The position numbers and the translations under genes were made by a program. Source: Blautia faecis (GTDB taxonomy: Bacteria > Bacillota > Clostridia > Lachnospirales > Lachnospiraceae). Taken from it: 28,053 nucleotides of DNA. The notes beneath the pieces are model-generated. The model saw only the letters and a list, made by a program, of their open reading frames with translations. It searched no databases and was not told the origin of the DNA. Each line of letters starts with the position of its first letter. Position 1 is the stretch's first letter. The stretch covers positions 1 to 28,053 of the forward strand of contig NZ_JAJCIA010000047.1 of NCBI RefSeq assembly GCF_020554845.1. Direction: 5' to 3'. This document shows positions 1 through 7,959 of this stretch, piece after piece.

Positions 1-56
1 TACACATTGTCCAAATGCGTCCGCATTGAAGAACTTTTAATCAACTAAATAGCAAC
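1..56. repeat. Left member of a window-spanning inverted repeat
   Basis: Bases 1-22 equal the reverse complement of 28001-28022. A further 12-base block (TGAAGAACTTTT) and TAAATAGCAA also match after short mismatched gaps. It lies just upstream of the T-box promoter and may extend beyond the window. Confidence 0.8.
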
Positions 57-70
57 TTGCATAATTACAC

Positions 71-99
71 TTGACTTCCTAATATTTTGGTAGTAAAAT
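71..99 (+). promoter_or_regulatory. Promoter of the T-box/TRAP operon
   Basis: TTGACT at 71-76 and TAAAAT at 94-99 are separated by 17 bases, a good vegetative sigma-A promoter. Transcription should start near 105-107, just upstream of the T-box leader. Confidence 0.75.
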
Positions 100-105
100 T
101 ACTTC

Positions 106-448
106 AGTTCGTTAAACAACTAAATTAAAAAAGGATTAAATTCCTTGAAGGGAAGAAGTAGAAACAGAAGCACCTTGTCTACAGAGAGCTGTGTCGGTGG
201 AAAGCAGCGTCAGGTCTGTTTTGAAGATCATCCCCGAGAAGGGAAGCCGAACGCTTCATAAGTATCCGTTTTTTCAAACAGGAACCAGATACGAAGTGAA
301 GAACTGCATCAAGTAGGTTTCCACGGTTGTTCCCCGTTATCGGAATCGCGTATGTCGGTACGTTGTCTTTTCGTACTTGTTTCAAAGGGGAAACAGGGTG
401 GTTGCGGTCTAATATGGTCCGTCCCTAGTTCAGGGGCGGATTTTTTTT
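106..448 (+). promoter_or_regulatory. T-box riboswitch, predicted isoleucine (ATC) specifier
   Basis: Seen in the sequence: a loop-E AGTA (157-160), the apical AGAGAG bulge and GCTG...GGAAAGCAGC distal loop (183-208), then GAA (223-225), a spacer G, ATC (227-229) and A, with GAG six bases further on. As I recall the B. subtilis glyQS leader, its specifier has the same spacing (GAA-A-GGC-A, six bases to GAG), so ATC is read as the specifier for tRNA-Ile. A long stem II spans about 254-295. The T-box AGGGTGGTTGCGG is at 395-407; its TGGT bulge fits a tRNA ending in ACCA, compatible with discriminator A73 of tRNA-Ile and not the G73 of tRNA-Asp. The terminator is CCGTCCCT (419-426) pairing with AGGGGCGG (432-439), followed by eight T. 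Known for the family: uncharged tRNA stabilises the antiterminator and turns the downstream genes on. The downstream gene is a TRAP transporter. Confidence 0.9.
419..448 (+). terminator. T-box intrinsic terminator
   Basis: An 8-bp GC-rich stem (419-426 with 432-439, one G-T pair) is followed by a T tract at 441-448. The left arm overlaps the antiterminator strand of the T-box, so the two folds exclude each other. Confidence 0.88.
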
Positions 449-488
449 GTGTAACAGGAAATTCCGTTGGAACTTCCTGTTACACAAA
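446..488. repeat. 15-bp perfect hairpin between T-box and dctQ
   Basis: Bases 446-460 are the exact reverse complement of 474-488, with a 13-base loop. No T tract follows on the plus strand. It lies in the read-through transcript between the T-box terminator and dctQ. It could stabilise the mRNA or act as a second structural checkpoint; its function is unknown. Confidence 0.6.
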
Positions 489-585
489 AGCTCTGCCGGG
501 CAGGATCGTACTGCGGCTGCATAACAGATAGTTCCATTTTACGAAAGACGAAAACCTGACAAGTAAATTAAGAGGAGGAGAGATC

Positions 586-1083
586 ATGAAAGTCTTCAAA
601 AAAATCATGAATGCAGTAGCAGCAGTAGAAAATTGTATTCTGGTAGTGTCTACCCTGCTGATACTGGTTCTGACCGTGGGAAATGTTTTTTCCCGAAAAG
701 TGATCCATCGTTCCTGGTCCTTTACCGAGGAACTTGTGGTCGCAGTCTTTGTACTGATTACCTTAATGGCTGCAGCACTTGCATGCCGCGAAGGAGAACT
801 GGTTAACCTGTCACTGGTTACAGACCGTCTCCCTGAGAAACTGAAAAAACCATCTGTTATCCTTACCACTGTTCTGTGCATTATTTTTACCGCAATCTTA
901 TTCTGGTTCGGTATGGAAAAAGTAATCACACAGCTGGAAAACGGAAAACGTACCTTCGTTCTGAACTGGCCGGAGTGGATATTCTGGTCCTTCGTGCCAA
1001 TCGGATCCGGATGTATGATCTTACATTTTATTGAATACTGTCTTGACTATTGCACAGGCAATCTGAAAAAGGAGGATAAATAA
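586..1083 (+). CDS. dctQ: TRAP transporter small membrane subunit (DctQ family)
   Basis: A 165-residue integral membrane protein with about four hydrophobic segments (roughly residues 15-35, 48-67, 90-110 and 128-150), the size and shape of DctQ. This subunit partners the large DctM channel in sodium-driven tripartite transporters. A strong AGGAGG sits 7 bases before the ATG. The stop codon abuts the ATG of the DctM-DctP fusion with no gap, so translation is probably coupled. The pair lies under the T-box leader, so expression should rise when tRNA-Ile is uncharged. The family is confident; the substrate is not readable from this subunit. Confidence 0.9.
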   Translation: MKVFKKIMNAVAAVENCILVVSTLLILVLTVGNVFSRKVIHRSWSFTEELVVAVFVLITLMAAALACREGELVNLSLVTDRLPEKLKKPSVILTTVLCIIFTAILFWFGMEKVITQLENGKRTFVLNWPEWIFWSFVPIGSGCMILHFIEYCLDYCTGNLKKEDK

Positions 1084-4000
1084 ATGATAAGTGCAGTTCT
1101 TTTTATTTCATTTTTTGTTTTCCTGATCATGGGAGTTCCCATTGCAATCTGTCTGGGACTGTCCTCCGTCTGTGCAATCCTGTACTCCGGAACCTCCCTT
1201 ACCATCGTTGCAACCAATATGTATGCCGGAATCAGTAAATTTCTCCTTCTGGCTATCCCATTTTTCGTACTTTCCGGAAATATTATGGCAAAAGCCGGAA
1301 TTTCCAAAAGACTTGTCAGATTCGTAGATACCTGCGTGGGACATAAAAGAGGCGGCATCGCCATTGTATGCGTTATTGTAGCATGCTTCTTCGGCGCAAT
1401 TTCCGGATCCGGACCTGCAACGGTAGCAGCACTTGGAGCAGTTCTGATCCCTGCAATGGTAGAGCGGGGAGGCTTCAGCGCACCGTTTTCCACAGCCCTG
1501 ATGGCAACATCAAGCTCCATCGCCATTGTCATCCCGCCAAGTATTGCATTTGTTGTATATGCTTCTATCACAGGCGTATCTATTGCAGATATGTTCATGG
1601 CAGGAATCGTACCTGGAATTCTGATGGGCGTTGCCCTTGTGATCGTGGTTATGGTGGAAGCCAGAAAAAAAGGCATTCAGCCAGCCCAGAAGAAAGCGAC
1701 TGCAAAAGAGCGCTGGGATGCATTTAAGGATGCTTTCTGGGGATTCTTAATGCCGGTTATTATTCTGGGTGGTATTTATGGCGGTATTTTTACTCCTACT
1801 GAGGCAGCGGCTGTATCTGTTGTATACGGTCTGTTTGTAGGTATGGTGATTTATCGTGAGGTTAAATTAAAAGACCTGTTTGACATTTGCGTGGATTCTG
1901 CGAAAACAACTGGTGGAATCATGCTGATCGTAGCAAGTGCTTCCCTGTTTTCCTATGTATGTACCAAATTCGGTATCGCAGACGCAGCTTCAGCGCTTCT
2001 TGGAAGCATTGCACATAACCAGTTTACCTTCCTTCTGATCGTAAACATTATTTTCCTGATTGCAGGCTGCTTCATCGATGCAAACTCTGCTATGTACATT
2101 TTTATTCCGGTTATGCTTCCGGTATGCAAAGCACTTGGCTATGATGTGGTTGCATTTGGTGTGATGGCAACTGTAAACCTTGCAATTGGACAGGTAACTC
2201 CGCCGGTTGGTGTCAACCTGTTTGTGGCAATCGGAATCAAGATCAAAAAAGGCATGGAAGTTACCCTTCAGGAAATTTCAAAAGCAGTTATGCCCATGCT
2301 GGCAGCCTGTGTGGCCGTGCTTCTTGTGGTTACCTATATTCCGGTAACTTCAACGGCTCTTCCGAGAGCACTTGCTAAAAATGGTGCATATTCCGGAGAT
2401 TCTTCCTCTGGTGACAGTGGCTCATCCGCAGCTTCTGCAGCCGGAGACGGGGATTATTCCTTCAATGAGATCGCAGATTACAGTGATCTTGGCTGGGAGG
2501 AAACCACCTGGAATTTTGCATGCTCTACAACTGAGACTTCTACCTGGGCGGACGGCGGCCGCAAGTTTGGCGAGCTGATGGAAAAGGCCACAGGAGGAAA
2601 AGTAAAAGTAAACATATATGCAGCAGACCAGCTGACAAACGGAAACCAGTCCGAGGGAATCCAGGCACTGATGAACGGAGACCCGGTACAGATTTCCATG
2701 CATTCCAACCTGATCTATTCTGCATTTGACCCAAGATTTAACGTAGTTTCCCTGCCGTTTATTTATGACTCTGTAGAAGATGCAGATGCTAAGTTTGACG
2801 GTGAGGCTGGTGAGAAATTAAAAGAAATTCTTGGTGAGTACGGACTCCATTGCATGGGTATTGCAGAGAACGGTTTCCGTGAACTGACCAACAGTGTCCG
2901 CGAAGTAAAATCTGTGGATGATATGAAAAACCTGAAAATCCGTGTTGCCGGTTCCAACCTTCTTATGGAATGCTATAAGAGATGGGGCGCAGATGCAACC
3001 AACCTGAACTGGTCTGAGACTTACACAGCCCTTCAGCAGAACACAGTTGAGGGTCAGGAGAACCCGCTTCCTGCAATTGACGCAGCCAGTGTACAGGAGG
3101 TTCAGCCATACTGCTCCATGTGGGATGCCATCTATGACTGCCTGTTCTTCTGTATCAACCAGGAGATTTATGATGGTCTTACACCGGAACAGCAGGCTGT
3201 TGTAGACGAGGCAGGACAGAAAGCCGTAGAGTACGAACGTTACATCAACCGCTCCGGTGATGAAGAGATCATGAACCGCTGGAAAGACAAAAACGGCGTT
3301 ACCTTCACTGCAAAAGAGGATATGGACATTGAGTCCTTTAAGGAAGCTGTTGACGGTGTAGATGAGTGGTTCATTGAGGAATTGAAATCCCAGGGATACG
3401 AGGATGCAGAAGAGCTGGTAGAGGCATTTACCGGAATTGGCGATTACAGTGACCTTGGCTGGGAGGAGACTACCTGGAATTTTGCATGCTCCACAACTGA
3501 GACTTCTACCTGGGCTGATGGCGGCCGCAAGTTCGGCGAGCTGATGGAAAAAGCTACAGGAGGAAAAGTAAAAGTAAACATATATGCAGCAGACCAGCTG
3601 ACAAACGGAAACCAGTCCGAGGGAATCCAGGCACTGATGAACGGAGACCCGGTACAGATTTCCATGCATTCCAACCTGATTTATTCTGCATTTGATCCGA
3701 GATTTAACGTAGTCTCCCTGCCGTTTATTTATGATTCTGTGGAAGACGCAGATGCCAAGTTTGACGGTGAGGCAGGAGAGAAGATGAAAGAAATCCTCAG
3801 TGAGTATGGACTGCATTGCATGGGTATTGCGGAGAACGGCTTCCGTGAACTGACCAACAGTGTGCGTGAAGTAAAATCGGTGGACGATATGAAGAACCTG
3901 AAAGTCCGTGTTGCAGGCTCCAATCTTCTTATGGAATGCTATAAGAGATGGGGGGCAGATGCAACCAACCTGAACTGGTCCGAGACTTACACAGCCCTTC

Positions 4001-4401
4001 AGCAGAACACCGTAGAGGGAGAGGAGAATCCGCTTCCTGCAATCGACGCAGCCAGTGTACAGGAGGTTCAGCCATACTGCTCCATGTGGGATGCCATCTA
4101 TGACTGTCTGTTCTTCTGTATCAATCAGGATATCTATGATGGCCTTACACCAGAGCAGCAGGCTGTTGTAGACAAGGCTGGAAGAATGGCTGTTGAGTAT
4201 GAGCGTTACATCAACCGCTCCGGTGCCAATGAGATCATGAACCGCTGGGAAGAGAAAAATGGCGTTACCTTTACCGCAAAAGAGGATATGGATATTGATT
4301 CCTTTAAAGAGGCGGTAGAAGGCGTAGACCAGTGGTTTGTAGAAGAACTGAAAAACCAGGGATATGACGATGGTCAGGAACTGGTGGATGCATTTAAGTA
4401 A
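1084..4401 (+). CDS. TRAP large subunit DctM fused to two tandem DctP binding domains
   Basis: An 1105-residue protein. Residues 1 to about 423 are a complete DctM with the conserved stretches SGSGPATVAA, FIDANSAMYIFIP and GQVTPPVGVN, which in the family line the sodium and substrate path. A Ser/Gly/Ala-rich linker (about 424-464) follows the last membrane helix, which must end outside the cell. Two DctP domains follow: residues 465-786 and 787-1105, about 93 percent identical by eye (some 20 differences). Each keeps the DctP hallmarks LKIRVAG or LKVRVAG and SETYTALQQNTVEG, then ENP. Neither has its own signal peptide or lipobox; export depends on DctM. Known for the family: DctP is normally a separate secreted or lipid-anchored protein. 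The arrangement resembles ABC systems such as GlnPQ with binding domains tethered to the permease. With the T-box it predicts uptake of isoleucine or a related branched-chain oxoacid; this is inference. Confidence 0.9.
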   Translation: MISAVLFISFFVFLIMGVPIAICLGLSSVCAILYSGTSLTIVATNMYAGISKFLLLAIPFFVLSGNIMAKAGISKRLVRFVDTCVGHKRGGIAIVCVIVACFFGAISGSGPATVAALGAVLIPAMVERGGFSAPFSTALMATSSSIAIVIPPSIAFVVYASITGVSIADMFMAGIVPGILMGVALVIVVMVEARKKGIQPAQKKATAKERWDAFKDAFWGFLMPVIILGGIYGGIFTPTEAAAVSVVYGLFVGMVIYREVKLKDLFDICVDSAKTTGGIMLIVASASLFSYVCTKFGIADAASALLGSIAHNQFTFLLIVNIIFLIAGCFIDANSAMYIFIPVMLPVCKALGYDVVAFGVMATVNLAIGQVTPPVGVNLFVAIGIKIKKGMEVTLQEISKAVMPMLAACVAVLLVVTYIPVTSTALPRALAKNGAYSGDSSSGDSGSSAASAAGDGDYSFNEIADYSDLGWEETTWNFACSTTETSTWADGGRKFGELMEKATGGKVKVNIYAADQLTNGNQSEGIQALMNGDPVQISMHSNLIYSAFDPRFNVVSLPFIYDSVEDADAKFDGEAGEKLKEILGEYGLHCMGIAENGFRELTNSVREVKSVDDMKNLKIRVAGSNLLMECYKRWGADATNLNWSETYTALQQNTVEGQENPLPAIDAASVQEVQPYCSMWDAIYDCLFFCINQEIYDGLTPEQQAVVDEAGQKAVEYERYINRSGDEEIMNRWKDKNGVTFTAKEDMDIESFKEAVDGVDEWFIEELKSQGYEDAEELVEAFTGIGDYSDLGWEETTWNFACSTTETSTWADGGRKFGELMEKATGGKVKVNIYAADQLTNGNQSEGIQALMNGDPVQISMHSNLIYSAFDPRFNVVSLPFIYDSVEDADAKFDGEAGEKMKEILSEYGLHCMGIAENGFRELTNSVREVKSVDDMKNLKVRVAGSNLLMECYKRWGADATNLNWSETYTALQQNTVEGEENPLPAIDAASVQEVQPYCSMWDAIYDCLFFCINQDIYDGLTPEQQAVVDKAGRMAVEYERYINRSGANEIMNRWEEKNGVTFTAKEDMDIDSFKEAVEGVDQWFVEELKNQGYDDGQELVDAFK
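2476..4401 (+). repeat. Tandem 966-bp duplication encoding the DctP domain
   Basis: The first unit is 2476-3441 and the second 3442-4401, offset exactly 966 bases (322 codons) and in frame. Bases 2590-2714 and 3556-3680 are identical over 125 bases, whereas later parts differ at many third positions. That pattern suggests gene conversion after an older duplication. Confidence 0.93.
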
Positions 4402-4412
4402 GACAGCATAAG

Positions 4413-4433
4413 CATGTATCAATTTGATACATG
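4413..4433. repeat. 21-bp perfect palindrome downstream of the TRAP operon
   Basis: CATGTATCAA at 4413-4422 and TTGATACATG at 4424-4433 are exact reverse complements around one central T. It could be an operator-like site or a small hairpin in the 3' untranslated region. There is no T tract. Confidence 0.45.
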
Positions 4434-4462
4434 TGTCTCATAAATTGAACAGTGCCCTATAG

Positions 4463-4513
4463 AAAACACCTCCCGGAATGTGAGTAACCAACATATTCCG
4501 GGAGGTGTTTTTG
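4463..4513. terminator. Bidirectional terminator between the TRAP operon and lysE
   Basis: A 17-bp perfect stem (4463-4479 with 4495-4511) has A residues on one end and T residues on the other, so it can terminate in both directions. It lies between two convergent genes. Confidence 0.88.
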
Positions 4514-4520
4514 GCCTGTC

Positions 4521-5114
4521 TTACAGTAATCCAGTGATCCTGAGAGAGCACCACACCAGCAGCAGGGCCATGATTCCATTCATCAGCTTATAATGACTGC
4601 TGTAAAATCTTTTCAGTACATTTCCCGCAAATGCCCAGATTAGATTTCCCAGGGCTCCAAGAAACATCAGATATACAGCGAAGCAAAACAGTATAGGAAC
4701 CCTTGCCTCATAGGGCAGAATATAAGCGGAAAACATGGTCAGCCCATAGATGATGATCTTTACATTTATCAGCTGCAGGAAAAATCCCATCAGCCAGGTT
4801 GGCTTTTTGTCCTGGACATTGTCAGAGGGCGGAATCCTGCGCCAGGTCTGCCAGGCAAGATAGAGTACATAAGCTGCGCCTAGATATTTCATAACCGGCT
4901 GGATCCCTGGAATGATTTTCCCAAGAGTACTGCAGAACAGTCCGGAAAGACACATCAAAGTGAGAGATCCGCTCCAGATTCCGGTCATAAAGCGGATATT
5001 ACCGGAAATGCCGTATTTGCTGGCTGTGGACAGCAAAAGAATATTATTGGGACCAGGCGACCAGACGGTAAGGATGGCAGACAGGGTCATTTCTATGAAG
5101 ACAGATAAAGGCAT
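4521..5114 (-). CDS. LysE/RhtB family amino-acid exporter
   Basis: A 197-residue membrane protein with about six hydrophobic segments. It has the family N-terminus, including WSPGPNN near residue 19 and a G-rich second segment (GISGNIRFMTGIWSG). Members export amino acids or their derivatives such as lysine, homoserine, threonine or cysteine; the substrate cannot be read here. The start at 5114 is chosen because AAGGAGG stands 7-8 bases upstream of it (about 5121-5127), while the ATG 10 codons earlier has no such site. The gene converges on the TRAP operon and shares its terminator. It diverges from the polyphosphate kinase gene. Confidence 0.82.
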   Translation of the reverse strand: MPLSVFIEMTLSAILTVWSPGPNNILLLSTASKYGISGNIRFMTGIWSGSLTLMCLSGLFCSTLGKIIPGIQPVMKYLGAAYVLYLAWQTWRRIPPSDNVQDKKPTWLMGFFLQLINVKIIIYGLTMFSAYILPYEARVPILFCFAVYLMFLGALGNLIWAFAGNVLKRFYSSHYKLMNGIMALLLVWCSLRITGLL

Positions 5115-5317
5115 GGGACTTCCTCCTTGGGTAAGTTTAAACATCTGAGCTACGAAAAGAAAGGCGCAACATACAAAACGCTATGTGTTCGTAAAACCTA
5201 CACAAAATATGATTTTTAATAATAACACAAAAATATCGGATTGTATATAAGAGGATAACGATCGCAATCGAAATTCGGTTAAATGTTTGTTAAATTCGTG
5301 CAAAATGGGAATGATTA

Positions 5318-5326
5318 TGTTATAAT
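5318..5326 (+). promoter_or_regulatory. Extended -10 promoter of the polyphosphate kinase gene
   Basis: TGT-TATAAT at 5318-5326 is a consensus extended -10 element. The base at -35 (GTGCAA, 5298-5303) is poor, as is usual for extended -10 promoters. The start is expected near 5333, about 90 bases before the ATG. Confidence 0.6.
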
Positions 5327-5421
5327 GCAGAAAATAATATGAATATAAAAAAATAGAATTTGCTTTTAACAGAAAAAATGCTTTAAGTTTGAAAATAATA
5401 ATACGTGAGGAGGACGTGTTT

Positions 5422-6897
5422 ATGCTGAAAACCTGGATCCCGGAGGAGATTCCGGAAAAAGAGGAGTTGAAGAAACGGATTAAAGAAGCTGGCGAGAAGC
5501 TGTATCAGCAGCAGATGAAGCTGAAAGAACACAAGCTGCCGGTGCTGGTACTTTTTGAAGGCTGGGGGGCATCTGGCAAAGGTACCACAATCGGCAGAGT
5601 GATCAAATACATTGATCCCCGCTTCTTTAAAGTAGCAACCATGTCAAAGCCTACAGAGGATGAACTGCGCAGACCATTTCTGTACCGGTATTTCAATCAG
5701 ATTCCGGAAGCCGGCAAATTTACCTTTCTGGATTCTGGCTGGATGGAGCAGACCTGCAAAGACTGTCTGAATGGTCTGGAAGAAGAGGATTATGCAAAGC
5801 GGATCGACAGCATCAAACATTTCGAGCGACAGCTCACAGACAACGGTTATCTGGTTCTGAAATTTTTCATGCAGATTGACAAAAAAGAGCAGACCAGACG
5901 TATTGAGAAGCTTAACAAAGAGCAGGATACAAAATGGCGTGTGGATGCCTTTGACAAGTGGCAGAACGAACATTACAAACATTGCCAGAAGGTTTTCGAC
6001 CGCTATCTGACAGATACGAATACTTCTATTGCACCATGGTATATTATTGATGCAAAAGACCGCAACTTCGTAGAACTTCAGGTTCTTGAAATAATGGTAA
6101 ATAACATTGAGGTAGCCTTGCAGAACAGCACACACAGCGCACCGCTTCTCCCAAACATTTTTCCGCTTGAGAAAATGCCGAAGCTTTCGGAAATCGAACT
6201 GACAGACAAGGTGATCGAGGATGAAGAATACAAGAAAGAGCTGAAGCATCTCCAGAAGAAGCTGGGCGAACTGCATAACCGTCTGTACCGCAAGCGTGTG
6301 CCGGTGATCATTACTTATGAAGGCTGGGACGCAGCCGGAAAAGGAGGCAATATTAAGCGGATCACAGAAGCCCTTGATCCCCGTGGCTTTGAGGTCCATC
6401 CAATCGCCAGCCCGGAACCTCACGAAAAGGCGCGTCATTACCTCTGGCGCTTCTGGACCAGATTGCCCAAAGACGGTCACATTGCCATCTTCGACCGCAC
6501 CTGGTACGGCCGCGTAATGGTAGAGCGTCTGGAAGGCTTCTGCAGCGAGAACGACTGGAAACGTGCTTACAACGAGATTAATGAATTCGAGAAGGAGCTG
6601 TCCGACTGGGGTGCCGTGATCATCAAATTCTGGGTCCAGATCGACAAAGACACCCAGCTGGCCCGCTTCACCGACCGCCAGAACAACCCTGAAAAACAGT
6701 GGAAGATCACCGACGAAGACTGGCGCAACCGCGAAAAATGGGATGCTTATGAAGGGGCCGTAGATGAAATGCTTGCCAAGACAAGCACTGCCTATGCACC
6801 GTGGCATATCCTGGAATCTGTAGATAAGAAGTATGCGAGAATTAAAGCTCTTAAAATTGTAATAAAAGAATTGGAAAAGGCATTAGAGCGTACTTGA
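5422..6897 (+). CDS. pap: Polyphosphate:AMP phosphotransferase (two-domain PPK2, class II)
   Basis: The 491-residue product has two PPK2 domains. The first has a Walker A (EGWGASGKG, about residues 46-54). The second has EGWDAAGKG at about 300-308 and the PPK2 lid motif DRTWYGR at 358-364. Known for the family: PAP enzymes of about 500 residues transfer phosphate from polyphosphate to AMP, giving ADP. In the first domain the lid motif is degenerate (DSGWMEQ), so the second is probably the active one. The start at 5422 is chosen because AGGAGG lies 8 bases upstream; a TTG at 5389 lacks a site. The gene is apparently monocistronic. Its TGA stop falls exactly at the left edge of a palindromic intergenic element. 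Confidence 0.88.
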   Translation: MLKTWIPEEIPEKEELKKRIKEAGEKLYQQQMKLKEHKLPVLVLFEGWGASGKGTTIGRVIKYIDPRFFKVATMSKPTEDELRRPFLYRYFNQIPEAGKFTFLDSGWMEQTCKDCLNGLEEEDYAKRIDSIKHFERQLTDNGYLVLKFFMQIDKKEQTRRIEKLNKEQDTKWRVDAFDKWQNEHYKHCQKVFDRYLTDTNTSIAPWYIIDAKDRNFVELQVLEIMVNNIEVALQNSTHSAPLLPNIFPLEKMPKLSEIELTDKVIEDEEYKKELKHLQKKLGELHNRLYRKRVPVIITYEGWDAAGKGGNIKRITEALDPRGFEVHPIASPEPHEKARHYLWRFWTRLPKDGHIAIFDRTWYGRVMVERLEGFCSENDWKRAYNEINEFEKELSDWGAVIIKFWVQIDKDTQLARFTDRQNNPEKQWKITDEDWRNREKWDAYEGAVDEMLAKTSTAYAPWHILESVDKKYARIKALKIVIKELEKALERT

Positions 6898-7037
6898 AAA
6901 ATCATTCCCGCAATCTGCACGCCCCACTTTGCGGTATATTTTGCCCGAATTCGGTTGCCGTAGCCCGCTATGGCGCCCTCATCCGGACAAAATCTCCCAC
7001 AAATTGTGACGCACATCTTGCAGAAGGCCTTTTTCAA
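6894..7037. repeat. Palindromic intergenic element (MITE-like), with a half copy at 17755
   Basis: The ends are imperfect inverted repeats of about 30 bases: 6894-6923 against the reverse complement of about 7008-7037, both beginning TTGAAAAA in their own orientation. The first 24 bases (6894-6917) recur exactly at 17755-17778, between the patatin and yqeG genes. No open frame is evident inside. It looks like a short non-coding mobile or REP-like element. Confidence 0.55.
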
Positions 7038-7064
7038 ACGTATTCTGGAATAGAAGCATAATAA

Positions 7065-7097
7065 GCAAAATCGCTGGCCAACAACCAGCGATTTTGC
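7065..7097. terminator. Hairpin between convergent pap and sigG
   Basis: A 13-bp perfect stem (7065-7077 with 7085-7097) with a 7-base loop. The T content after it is weak in both directions, but its place between convergent genes fits a terminator. Confidence 0.6.
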
Positions 7098-7161
7098 AAT
7101 ATATTCATGCAGCAGACCATGTAAGGAGCGGATTTCATGATGCCGGGATTTATGATTTCCG

Positions 7162-7941
7162 TCACGCTCTCAGATAATTCCGCATGGTTTTAAGCGCATT
7201 CTTTTCCAACCGGCTGACCTGTGCCTGAGAAATCCCGATTTCCTGAGCTACCTCCATCTGGGTTTTGCCCTCGTAAAAACGCAGATCAATAATATGCCGT
7301 TCCCGCTTATTCAGCCGGTTTATAGCTTCCCGGAGGGACAGATTTTCCACCCAGGTCTCCTCCTTGTTTTTCTTATCGCTGATTTGGTCCATCACATAAA
7401 GCGTATCCCCGCCTTCCGTATAAACCGGTTCAAAAAGTGACACCGGATTCTGTATCGCATCCATAGCATATACGATCATCTCTTTATTTATCCCTATTTC
7501 GCTGGCAATTTCCGCAATGGTAGGCTCCCTCAGATTTGTTTTCATATAGGTTTCTTTTGCATAAATTGCTCGATAAGCAATATCCCGCAGAGACCGGCTC
7601 ACCCGGATACTGTTATTGTCACGAAGATACCTTCGTATCTCTCCAATGATCATAGGCACTGCATAAGTGGAAAATTTTACATTCAATGTAGTGTCAAAAT
7701 TATCAATTGCTTTTATAAGCCCAATGCAGCCAATCTGAAAAAGATCGTCCATATTTTCGCTGCTGTTGGAAAAACGCTTGATCACGCTGAGAACCAGCCG
7801 CAGATTTCCTTTAATGTAAAGTTCCCTGGCTTCTTCATCACCCTCCTTGATCCTGCGAAAAAGCTCTTCTTTTTCTTCTGCCTTCAGTACCGGAAGCTTC
7901 GATGTATTGACTCCGCAAATTTCAACTTTGTTAAGTGCCAT
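7162..7941 (-). CDS. sigG: Sporulation sigma factor SigG
   Basis: A 259-residue sigma-70 family protein with the sigma-G N-terminus (KVEICGVNTSKLPVL near residue 5). Region 2 holds MDDLFQIGCIGLIKAID and the FSTYAVPMIIGEIRR stretch, and region 4 ends in a helix-turn-helix (TQMEVAQEIGISQAQVSRLE). Sigma-G directs late forespore transcription during endosporulation. The start at 7941 has an AGGAGG about 8 bases upstream; the longer open frame to 8004 adds residues of repeat-like sequence unrelated to SigG. It follows ylmC on the same strand with a 144-base gap. The usual partner sigE is not in the window. Its presence marks a spore-former. Confidence 0.95.
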   Translation of the reverse strand: MALNKVEICGVNTSKLPVLKAEEKEELFRRIKEGDEEARELYIKGNLRLVLSVIKRFSNSSENMDDLFQIGCIGLIKAIDNFDTTLNVKFSTYAVPMIIGEIRRYLRDNNSIRVSRSLRDIAYRAIYAKETYMKTNLREPTIAEIASEIGINKEMIVYAMDAIQNPVSLFEPVYTEGGDTLYVMDQISDKKNKEETWVENLSLREAINRLNKRERHIIDLRFYEGKTQMEVAQEIGISQAQVSRLEKNALKTMRNYLRA

Positions 7942-7959
7942 TATTTGAATCCTCCTTTT

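Noticed and set aside
223..228. GAT (aspartate) as the T-box specifier, which would suit a dicarboxylate transporter
   Set aside because: Spacing relative to the GAA of loop E and the downstream GAG matches ATC, and the TGGT bulge disagrees with the G73 of tRNA-Asp.
2818..4422. 534-residue open frame on the minus strand opposite the DctP domains
   Set aside because: It is antisense to a gene with clear domains, is long only because the tandem repeat doubles a chance open frame, and its product has no recognisable motif.
5644..6807. 387-residue minus-strand frame opposite the polyphosphate kinase
   Set aside because: Antisense shadow of a well-supported gene, with no ribosome site or family resemblance.
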